25,606 bases of DNA from contig DATMQA010000175.1 in assembly GCA_035566895.1 (NCBI GenBank), positions 1 to 25,606 on the forward strand, read 5' to 3'. Of this stretch, positions 13,359 through 19,785 are shown piece by piece. The DNA is from DATMQA01 sp035566895 (GTDB lineage Bacteria > Verrucomicrobiota > Verrucomicrobiia > Limisphaerales > UBA8199). A program made the translations under genes and the position numbers. Each line of letters opens with the position of its first letter. The first letter of the stretch is position 1. Under the pieces are notes generated by a model. The model searched no databases. It saw nothing but the letters and a program-made list of their open reading frames with translations, and was not told the origin of the DNA.

Positions 13359-15164
13359 TCAGTGCGCCCCGGGTGGAGGCGGAGGCGGTTGATCGCAAGG
13401 CGTCGGCGGATTCACCGGCACGTTCTGGGTCGGGCCGCTCAGATACTTGGTCCCGTCCAGGCATTGATACACCAGATAGGTCGAGGAAGACCACATTCCG
13501 CCCAGGCACTCGACGATGTTCACCTGGCCGACCAGGATCGGGCTTTGACAGGTGGAGGCCACGTCTGCCGCCGTAGGGTAAAGCAGCCCGACCGGGCTGG
13601 GCACGGCTTGAGCGGCCCCACAGGGCTGGGTGGTTTTGGTGTCCGCGACCCGGAATTTCTGAACCGAGCCATCCGGACAGCGGTAATAGTCATCCTCGAC
13701 GACGTGCCAAAATCCGTCCGGGTTGCACTCCGAATAAACCTGCTGGACCAGGAGCGTTCCGCCAGGGCATGGATCCTGGAGCACCGCCGCAGTAACCTGG
13801 AAAGTGGCCGGCGCAATGACGTTTCCGGACAGGTCGCTGACTCCCATAACCCCCAGAAAGTAATTAGGCCCCGGCATCAGCGGAGAGCCCAGTATCAGCC
13901 TGATCGCGTTGGGCCGGACCTGTGCCACGTTTTGAATTTCTATCGGGCCCGAACTGGTGCCCACGAAGTAATTGCCCGGGTTGTTCGCAGTGGAACCGTT
14001 TAGCGGCTCGCTAAACGTAAGCGTCACGCTGTTGCCGAAGGCAATCGCGCTTATGGCCGTCAGCATGGGCGGAAGGGCCGGCGCGCAGCGAAGCCGGAAG
14101 AAACCAACCGGGCCGCTCATGGGCTCCAGCAAATCGATAAACCCGCCTGTGCCGGAGATGGACTGTAGCGGGGTCCAACCGGACAGCGTGCTGGAGGTTT
14201 CAAGGCTATAGTTCAGTCCCTGGACGGAATTGAAGTGCAGTTCGACGGCATTATTGCTGGGGCTGATGGCCAACACCGGCCGCAGATCAATCTCGAATTG
14301 CTGGTATTCTGCCATGACCTCGTCGTAGGCATACATGGTGTACTGCAAATCAGCGGCTGGTCCCTGCATGCCGAAGCTGAAACCGCACGCCTGGCTCGGG
14401 TCCAAACCCGCTCCCTCGGTCCCAAAGAACATGCCACCCAGAGGGCTGTTCGAGCCATCGGGAGTATTGTACACCGGGAAAGCGGTCCAGGGCACGGAAT
14501 TGCTCGGCGCTGAAAAAATCGGCGGCGCCGAGGGATCAACGGCGACGTTTTTGGGGAACACCAAAACCTGCTTGATTCGCTGATTGGTCGCCATCACCCC
14601 CGGCCCCACCGCGCCGAAGACGCAAGTCGGCACATTCAGTGTGCTTGAGGCGATCGCCCACTTTTGACAACTCGCCGAGGCCTGGACCGTGAACGTGCTC
14701 GCTACTTGGGCATTATTCTTAAGGGCAATCCGCTCCCAGGCCGGTTGCGGTTGGAACCATAAATGAAAACCCCTTACCCCCGTCTTAGCATTGAAGGTAA
14801 GACCGCCCTGGCCCGGTATTTTCGCGCCACTCGGATCGAGTCCCACCTGCTCAGGGCTGGAAAGGTTATCGTAGCTCAGGTCGCCGGGCAGACCGGTGGA
14901 GGTCAGCTTGACGTCCCAGACTTTGGTGAGGCTGGCATTGTAACTATTGCGGCACGCCAGCCAAATCGTTTCCCCCGCGTTGATCGTCACTCCCCGGCCG
15001 ACATTGCCGGCTGGAAGCCAGCCGTTCCCGCCTCCGGCCGGCGGTTGTTTCTGGGCGTCGTTCTTGTTGTTGGCGACGTAAACCTGCAATTCGGCGTGCA
15101 AAGAGCCAGCCAGGCCCAGCATCAGGAATAGGGCGGAAAAACGTTTTTTGTCGATGAGTAACAT
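13359..15164 (-). CDS. Large secreted beta-rich protein with a Cys-containing repeat tail
   Basis: 601 residues from the ATG of MLLIDKKRFSALFLMLGLAG, which gives a clean signal peptide cut after 'SLHA' (residue 24); the upstream in-frame extension has no coding character. Residues 25-300 are Asn/Gly/Pro-rich beta structure of no known family. About 300-375 is a module ending 'FIDLLEPMSGPVGFFRLR', common in Verrucomicrobial exported proteins. About 380-470 is a Big_5-like Ig fold ('AIAFGNSVTLTFSEPL', then 'SDLSGNVIAP'). The last 120 residues hold two related blocks of about 45 residues with conserved Cys spacing ('DPCPGG...SECNPDGFW...YRCPDGS' and 'STCQSP...VECLGGMW...YQCLDGT'), then a poly-Pro end (PPPPPPGAH). 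A promoter-like motif is 170-200 bases upstream and a strong terminator follows. No enzymatic motif was found. Function unknown; cell-surface or extracellular location inferred. Confidence 0.85.
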   Translation of the reverse strand: MLLIDKKRFSALFLMLGLAGSLHAELQVYVANNKNDAQKQPPAGGGNGWLPAGNVGRGVTINAGETIWLACRNSYNASLTKVWDVKLTSTGLPGDLSYDNLSSPEQVGLDPSGAKIPGQGGLTFNAKTGVRGFHLWFQPQPAWERIALKNNAQVASTFTVQASASCQKWAIASSTLNVPTCVFGAVGPGVMATNQRIKQVLVFPKNVAVDPSAPPIFSAPSNSVPWTAFPVYNTPDGSNSPLGGMFFGTEGAGLDPSQACGFSFGMQGPAADLQYTMYAYDEVMAEYQQFEIDLRPVLAISPSNNAVELHFNSVQGLNYSLETSSTLSGWTPLQSISGTGGFIDLLEPMSGPVGFFRLRCAPALPPMLTAISAIAFGNSVTLTFSEPLNGSTANNPGNYFVGTSSGPIEIQNVAQVRPNAIRLILGSPLMPGPNYFLGVMGVSDLSGNVIAPATFQVTAAVLQDPCPGGTLLVQQVYSECNPDGFWHVVEDDYYRCPDGSVQKFRVADTKTTQPCGAAQAVPSPVGLLYPTAADVASTCQSPILVGQVNIVECLGGMWSSSTYLVYQCLDGTKYLSGPTQNVPVNPPTPCDQPPPPPPGAH

Positions 15165-15503
15165 ACGATTGCTTCTTTTTGGGCTATTCAGCCCGGGTTG
15201 TTGTTGTCGTTTTTTGGTTTGCCCTGGCGGAATTGGGCTGGCAGCGACCACACGGTGTTTTTCACTGCCGATTTCACCCAATCCCGCCCAAGGCCGCCCC
15301 CCGCACAAGCGGGAAGCTTTTGTTTGTTCTCATCTCCTAAATCAACAAGCGCGCCGAACTATTACAGGAAAACGTCCCGCCCGAAGCCACCACCACCGTA
15401 AATAACACTACCCCCGGGGTGCGCCCGGTGGGGGCAGTGGCAGGGCAATCACCTTCATGTCTGCTTGACGTTCGTGGCCCCCTGCCCCACTGTCATCGCC
15501 CGG
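15165..15503. other. Divergent intergenic region between two secreted-protein genes
   Basis: This region contains the upstream sequences of the leftward gene at 15164 and the rightward gene at 15504. Apart from the bipartite motif at 15338-15365 I see no other feature. Short open frames on both strands are Arg/Pro-rich and not protein-like. The last 100 bases contain interrupted C-runs and G-runs (15412-15440 and around 15477). Confidence 0.4.
15338..15365 (-). promoter_or_regulatory. Promoter-like bipartite motif, copy 2 (ECF-type candidate)
   Basis: On the minus strand the sequence reads TTTTCCTGTAATAG, 12 bases, then GTTGATTTA, matching copy 1 at 5019-5046 in both blocks and in spacing. 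If the GTTGAT block is the -10 element, transcription would begin near 15331 and run into the secreted-protein gene at 15164 with a leader of about 165 nt. Both copies face the same way as the sigma-factor operon. Which sigma factor reads them is inference. Confidence 0.45.
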
Positions 15504-16499
15504 ATGTGTCTGCGTGCAAGAACCAATAATCGGAGCAGATTGGGGCGGGCCTTCCCCTTTGCGGCGCTGCTCACACTCATTGTCGCCACTCGAACCCAGG
15601 CCGAGGCAATAGAGCCGGAAACCACCTCCGGCTGGGTCAAATCCGAGGCCAATCCCGTCCTGGGAGGCGACCTGGGGACTTGTTTCGACGTCGCCGTGTT
15701 GCAGGACACGGGCCGGTATCGAATGTGGTTCTCGTGGCGGCCGGCAAAGAGCATTGCCTTGGTCGAAAGCACTGATGGCATCCATTGGAGTGAGGCGCGG
15801 CTGGCGCTTGGCCCCAACGCGCAGAGCGATTGGGAATCTGACATCAATCGCCCGGCGATCGTCAAACGCCCGGAGGGCTATCACCTTTGGTTCACCGGTC
15901 AGGCGGGCGGCCATTCCCGGATTGGTTACGCCACCAGCGCGGATGGAACCAACTGGGTTCGCGCCAGCCAACAGCCCGTCTTGTCGCCGGACCAACCGTG
16001 GGAAAAGGGGGCGGTGATGTGCCCGGACGTCCAGTGGGACGCCGCCACCCGCCTCTTTCGCATGTGGTATTCAGCCGGCGAACAGAACGAGCCGGACGCC
16101 ATTGGGTATGCGACCAGTCCCGACGGCCGGAGGTGGGAGAAATGGCCGCTCAATCCGATTTTCAAGCCGGACCCGAACAATCTGTGGGAACAACAAAAGG
16201 TCACGGCGGGCCAGGTCGTGCGGCACGGCGGTTGGCATTATATGTTCTACATCGGATTTCGCGACGTGGACCACGCGCAGATCGGCGTTGCGCGTTCCCG
16301 CGACGGAATTGGCGGCTGGGAACGGCATCCCGGCAATCCGATTATCCGTCCGGGCAAGAACCAATGGGACCACGACGCCTGCTACAAGCCGTTTGCCATT
16401 TTCGACCGCGGCCAATGGCTGCTCTGGTATAATGGCCGCCACAACTCGGTGGAGCAAATCGGCCTGGCCATCCATCGCGGTGAAGACCTGGGGTTCTGA
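15504..16499 (+). CDS. Exported five-bladed beta-propeller protein, GH43/GH130-like
   Basis: 331 residues from the ATG of MCLRARTNNRSRLGRAFPFA; the TTG at 15465 would only lengthen the pre-signal region. The signal peptide has a basic n-region, then 'FAALLTLIVATRTQA', cut near residue 35. The mature part repeats a blade motif of the GH-J/F clan beta-propellers: 'YRMWFSW...IALVESTDGIHWSE', 'YHLWFTG...IGYATSADGTNWVR', 'FRMWYSA...IGYATSPDGRRWEK', 'HYMFYIG...IGVARSRDGIGGWE', 'WLLWYNG...IGLAIHRGEDLGF', five blades in all. Related proteins are arabinanases, beta-fructosidases and glycoside phosphorylases acting on plant or microbial polysaccharides. The acidic catalytic triad cannot be fixed from sequence reading alone, though 'WESDINRPAIVK' and 'VMCPDVQWD' supply acidic residues at typical blade positions. 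It stands alone on its strand. A non-catalytic propeller is possible. Confidence 0.85.
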   Translation: MCLRARTNNRSRLGRAFPFAALLTLIVATRTQAEAIEPETTSGWVKSEANPVLGGDLGTCFDVAVLQDTGRYRMWFSWRPAKSIALVESTDGIHWSEARLALGPNAQSDWESDINRPAIVKRPEGYHLWFTGQAGGHSRIGYATSADGTNWVRASQQPVLSPDQPWEKGAVMCPDVQWDAATRLFRMWYSAGEQNEPDAIGYATSPDGRRWEKWPLNPIFKPDPNNLWEQQKVTAGQVVRHGGWHYMFYIGFRDVDHAQIGVARSRDGIGGWERHPGNPIIRPGKNQWDHDACYKPFAIFDRGQWLLWYNGRHNSVEQIGLAIHRGEDLGF

Positions 16500-16558
16500 G
16501 GCGCGAAAGCCGCTGCCAGGAACCGGCCGAAGCAGCTCCGCCGGATACCGCCAAATTT

Positions 16559-16990
16559 TCAGCTCTCGACGTTCGCCAGTTCCTTGAACGGGTTAAATAC
16601 CTTCAACCCCGGCCGTCGGAAATCCTTGTCATTGCCTGTCACAATCGTCAGCTCGTGACGGCGAGCAGTCGCGGCGATATAACTGTCCTCGACCGGCATC
16701 GACTGGCCGGCTTGTTCAAGCAGAAACCTCTGGTCGGCCCAAACATGCGCCGTAGCCACATTGAAGCTGAGGATTCTGCCCTCGAGGGCTTCGATGCTTC
16801 GGCGCAGCCATTGCTGCAATCGTGTCCGGGTGCGGCCTTCTTTCGTTCGGACCCAGTAAGCGATTTGGGCGATCACGATGGTGCTCGTATAGCACGCGTC
16901 CTGTTCCTGCTCCAGCCATTCGATCACGGCACGGTTTCCGTGCGTCTTCGCCGGTTGACTCAGCACGTCGGCATCCAACAGCCAGTTCAC
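16559..16990 (-). CDS. PIN-domain toxin of VapC/FitB type
   Basis: 143 residues, a normal length for VapC (about 130-150). These are Mg-dependent endoribonucleases that cleave tRNA or rRNA when freed from the antitoxin. Visible motifs: MNWLLDADVLS at the N-terminus (acidic residues D6 and D8), 'MPVEDSYIAATARRHELTIVTGNDKDF' (E101/D102 and D121), and the closing 'LKVFNPF' of the FitB branch ('VFNPW'). The Glu expected in the second motif ('SVITLGEL') is Gln here (STIVIAQI, Q42), so activity may be reduced or lost. The GTG start overlaps the stop of the antitoxin gene as GTGA, the usual antitoxin-first operon arrangement. It is convergent with the beta-propeller gene, 59 bases apart. Confidence 0.9.
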   Translation of the reverse strand: MNWLLDADVLSQPAKTHGNRAVIEWLEQEQDACYTSTIVIAQIAYWVRTKEGRTRTRLQQWLRRSIEALEGRILSFNVATAHVWADQRFLLEQAGQSMPVEDSYIAATARRHELTIVTGNDKDFRRPGLKVFNPFKELANVES

Positions 16991-17214
16991 GGCTTGAGTC
17001 GCTTGGGCATTTCCCGGCTGCGCGGGGGAAGATCATCCATCGGGACCGGACATTGCTTCCAAACCTTCAGCCAATTCGGCTTTCGTTTAAGGCGGCGCAG
17101 GAGGACGACGTCCTCCTCCGCGTCGAAGCTGGCGTCAAACTGGTCGCCGGGGGCGGCGGGCGCCAGGGCGACAGGGATACTCACGCGGCGTTTGGCATCG
17201 AGTGTCACGATCAT
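16987..17214 (-). CDS. AbrB/MazE-type (VapB-like) antitoxin
   Basis: 75 residues from the ATG of MIVTLDAKRRVSIPVALAPA. An upstream in-frame start at 17334 would add 40 residues ('MNWWPAIRNWEARVTDV...') that do not match the family and lie across the palindrome, so it is rejected. Residues 1-42 form the swapped-hairpin AbrB DNA-binding domain ('VTLDAKRRVSIPVAL', then 'PGDQFDASFDAEEDVVLLRRL'). The C-terminal 30 residues (W/K/P-rich, 'KRKPNWLKVWKQCPVPMDDLP') would be the toxin-binding tail. Such antitoxins inhibit the cognate PIN toxin and repress their own operon as dimers. It is the first gene of the pair, overlapping the toxin start by four bases. Confidence 0.88.
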   Translation of the reverse strand: MIVTLDAKRRVSIPVALAPAAPGDQFDASFDAEEDVVLLRRLKRKPNWLKVWKQCPVPMDDLPPRSREMPKRLKP

Positions 17215-17215
17215 G

Positions 17216-17230
17216 GTGGGATTGTCCCAC
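17216..17230. promoter_or_regulatory. Palindromic operator candidate for the antitoxin-toxin operon
   Basis: GTGGGA (17216-17221) and TCCCAC (17225-17230) form a perfect 6-bp inverted repeat with a TTG centre, ending one base before the antitoxin ATG (17214). AbrB-type antitoxins commonly bind palindromes at this position and repress their own promoter. Its location in the translation-initiation region makes it a good operator candidate. Binding is inferred, not shown. Confidence 0.5.
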
Positions 17231-17402
17231 ACGGGCGGCAAATTATCAAGATGAAAAGCACTGCCAGGCCGGAGCGTGGTCAAGACATCGGTAACACGCG
17301 CTTCCCAGTTACGAATTGCTGGCCACCAGTTCAATCCAAAGCCACAATTGACTGGTACCTATGACGACGCCACACGGAACTCGGTAGCCTGGTGGAAGCC
17401 GC

Positions 17403-18284
17403 ATGACCGCGAACCCGATCAAAAAATGGCTGAAAAAAAGGCGGCTCAGAGGTTGCGCACTATCGCTGGTGCTTTCCGGGCTGGCGCTTGGAACGGGGGT
17501 GGCGGCACTGTTTCTGATATTTTGTTTCTTCTGGCTCATCTCTCTGGTGGTCGCGCCCATCACCATGGGCCACCAACCTCTGTCCATCGGCTGGCCGCTT
17601 GGCATCACCTGTGCCTTTGCGACTTTGCTGTTCATCGACAGCCTGTTTAGCCGGCGGGACGACCTGTCCAACGTGATCTTCTGGCTGGTGCGTGAATCCT
17701 TCGGCATCGGTCCGCGTTTGCTGGTTGAGAGTGGCCGATGGGTATGGCGGGCCGTCCGGTATGCGCTGCTGGACGTGGACTCGTGCGCGAAAGTCCTCGC
17801 CTGGCTGGCCTCGAAGCGCACCTCAGTCTCGAAGGATGAATTGCTCCGAATGTTCCCGGACCTGGTGTGGTCGAAGCTGAGAGCTCAGCTTGGGCTGGTG
17901 GAAGGCGTGCTGTTCTTGAGGGCGGATCTTTCACGCGTGACACTGACGCAGCCGTTGCGGTTGCGGTTGTATCAGTGGGTGCGCCCGGAGCGGCAGCAGC
18001 CACAGCCGGAAATTCCTCGCGAGCCGGCTGAGCCAGCTCCGGTCGCCGAACCCGAGAAACTGGGCCCATACGAAATCCTGGGTATCACAGTGGGCGCGTC
18101 GCTGGCCGAAATTAAACTGGCCTATCGTGCCCGGGTGAAGGAGTGCCATCCCGACCGGTTTGTCGATCTCGACGCGGATTCGCGGGACATGGCCGAGGAA
18201 TGGACTAAAGCGCTGAATGCGGCGTATGCGACCGTACTGGCGGAGGCGAGAGAGACGAAAGCGACCAAACGGACGAGGGTCTGA
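17403..18284 (+). CDS. Membrane-anchored J-domain (DnaJ-like) co-chaperone protein
   Basis: 293 residues. The N-terminus is basic (KKWLKKRRLRG), then two hydrophobic spans at about 18-52 and 64-82 anchor it in the inner membrane. Residues 120-195 form a predicted helical cytoplasmic region ('SVSKDELLRMFPDLVWSKLRAQL'). A Pro/Glu-rich linker (196-218) leads to a C-terminal J domain at about 221-285: 'GPYEILGITVGASLAEIKLAYRARVKECHPDRF', with the invariant HPD at 249-251 and a final 'LNAAYATVL' helix. J domains stimulate Hsp70 ATPase, so this would recruit DnaK to a membrane client or process. The C-terminal position of the J domain resembles membrane DjlA-type co-chaperones, but the rest of the protein does not. 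The start is the first ATG. The gene converges on the cytochrome-like gene with one base between the stops. Confidence 0.88.
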   Translation: MTANPIKKWLKKRRLRGCALSLVLSGLALGTGVAALFLIFCFFWLISLVVAPITMGHQPLSIGWPLGITCAFATLLFIDSLFSRRDDLSNVIFWLVRESFGIGPRLLVESGRWVWRAVRYALLDVDSCAKVLAWLASKRTSVSKDELLRMFPDLVWSKLRAQLGLVEGVLFLRADLSRVTLTQPLRLRLYQWVRPERQQPQPEIPREPAEPAPVAEPEKLGPYEILGITVGASLAEIKLAYRARVKECHPDRFVDLDADSRDMAEEWTKALNAAYATVLAEARETKATKRTRV

Positions 18285-18285
18285 A

Positions 18286-19656
18286 TCACTCGCCAATGAC
18301 AAATACCTGTTGCACCGTGATGCTCCTGGTGAAGCCCGGCTTAAAAGCTTTGGCGCGGAGGACGGTCGGCTCACTCAATTTAAGCGGCTTCTCGTAGGGC
18401 GGGTCGGAAGAGGTCGGCGCGCTGCCGTCGGTGGTGAAATGAATGACAGCCCCCGGTTCGGGGTGGCTCAGGGCGACCTCAATGGGGTCGCGATAATTCC
18501 CGCCGGGCCGCGAGAAGGCCGGCGGCGGCAGGACCCGGGGGCCAGGGAGACTTTCGATCCATTGGCGCAGCAAGGTCACGGCCTCGCGGTCGAGTTTTTC
18601 ATGGGCCAGCGGCGGCATCTTCAGGGCGTCAGTGGCGCTGACGCGCAGGAAGGCGATGGAGCGCCAAATGTCATTGGGAGCGATAATGCGGGCGCGATCG
18701 AGGCCTTCATCGAGGAGGACCGGGCCATCGACGAGCTTCTGTTTTTCCAAGGGTGTATCATAGCGGGTATCGAAATCCAGGACGGTGCCGCCGGGCCGGT
18801 GGCAGTGAGCGCAGTTGGCGTCGAGATAGGAGCGGGCGCGGTCTTCGAGGGTTCGGGTGGCATCGTTGGCCGGGGCCAGGCGGGCATAGTGAGCCAGGTC
18901 AGCCTCGCTTGGTTCAGGACGGAAGAGGCCGACGTGATTCCAGGCGCGGAGCTGGTTATCAGTCGTGCCGTTTGGATAGGTGAAGTCGCGGTTCAACTGG
19001 CGCGTTTTGAGACCAAGGACCCCGCCAGCGGTATCCGTGTGGCAGGTGCGGCAATCCTGGCGGCTGGGATAGTACCAGTTTTGCGTACGCGTGCCGGTGG
19101 TGGTAGTGATCAGGAGGGTTTCGCTGAGATTGCTGGCCAGGAGGTCGGCGTCAGAGTTATCGGCGCGCCATTTGTAAGTGGCGCCATAAACTTTGCCGGA
19201 GGCCTCGCGAACGATGAAGCGGGTTTCGAGCCGGCGTTTGAGGTCGGGACGCTCTTCGTTGGTGGCGATTTCAAAATGTTTCACCAGGACGGTGCCATTC
19301 GGGAAATTCCATTCGCCGGTGGGCGAGAAGGTGATTTGAGCGTTGGTGGGGCCGCTGGGAATCGAAATCCAGCGGGACTTCGATGCGCCGTCCGACCAGA
19401 AAGCGACGTTGAGGTCGTAGGGGATGAGGCTTTCGGAGGGGATGAGGTCGCGGGTGTTGTTGAACGCGCCGGTCTGGGAGAGAAGCGCTGGAAGCGAGCC
19501 GCTGGCGGTTTCGGGCAGGAGCAGGTAGGGCTTCGCTGCCGGGCGGGAAGTCAGGCCATAAGCCTTTGCGGGTTCTCCCGAGGCAGCCTGCGGCAAACAG
19601 ATTCCCAGCCAGGCGAGCAATCCGAGCCCGCAGCCTGTCCGTATGTCAGCGATCAT
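18286..19656 (-). CDS. Exported two-CxxCH protein with chitobiase-type C-terminal domain
   Basis: 456 residues from the ATG of MIADIRTGCGLGLLAWLGIC; the frame stays open to 21480 only as a shadow of the Tat-protein gene. The signal peptide is 1-27. The body matches the SO_2930-like family: 'IPYDLNVAFWSDGASKSRWISIP', 'EWNFPNGTVLVKHFEI', 'RRLETRFIVR' and 'YKWRADNSDADLL'. Two heme-attachment motifs follow, CRTCH (202-206) and CAHCH (282-286), with 'KMPPL' (Met347) as a possible axial ligand, so it may bind one or two c-type hemes in the periplasm. Residues about 380-456 form a CHB_HEX_C-type beta domain ('GAVIHFTTDGSAPTSSDPPY'), known from the C-terminus of chitobiases and probably sugar- or surface-binding. 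Redox partner unknown. It is divergent from the Tat-exported protein, with 129 bases between the starts. Confidence 0.9.
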   Translation of the reverse strand: MIADIRTGCGLGLLAWLGICLPQAASGEPAKAYGLTSRPAAKPYLLLPETASGSLPALLSQTGAFNNTRDLIPSESLIPYDLNVAFWSDGASKSRWISIPSGPTNAQITFSPTGEWNFPNGTVLVKHFEIATNEERPDLKRRLETRFIVREASGKVYGATYKWRADNSDADLLASNLSETLLITTTTGTRTQNWYYPSRQDCRTCHTDTAGGVLGLKTRQLNRDFTYPNGTTDNQLRAWNHVGLFRPEPSEADLAHYARLAPANDATRTLEDRARSYLDANCAHCHRPGGTVLDFDTRYDTPLEKQKLVDGPVLLDEGLDRARIIAPNDIWRSIAFLRVSATDALKMPPLAHEKLDREAVTLLRQWIESLPGPRVLPPPAFSRPGGNYRDPIEVALSHPEPGAVIHFTTDGSAPTSSDPPYEKPLKLSEPTVLRAKAFKPGFTRSITVQQVFVIGE

Positions 19657-19718
19657 TGCAGCGTTAAGCCTATCTGAGCGGCCCATCGGCTGCAAGTTGA
19701 CAGCGCCGGAGCCCGCCC

Positions 19719-19749
19719 TTGACGCTCCATCAAACAGGCGTACTGTAAT
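19719..19749 (+). promoter_or_regulatory. Possible sigma-70-type promoter of the Tat-protein gene
   Basis: A TTGACG at 19719-19724 is followed at 16-19 bases by TACTGT/TGTAAT (19741-19749), a weak -10. Another TTGACA lies at 19697-19702 with no partner at normal spacing. The distance to the ATG at 19786 (about 40 bases) is suitable. The match is modest, so this is only a candidate. Confidence 0.3.
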
Positions 19750-19785
19750 TAGTACTCTAATTCCGCATTGACCAGGAGACCCATT

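Noticed and set aside
18217..19677. 486-codon plus-strand ORF
   Set aside because: Antisense to the two-CxxCH protein and overlapping the end of the J-domain gene; Gly/Val/Ala-rich shadow.
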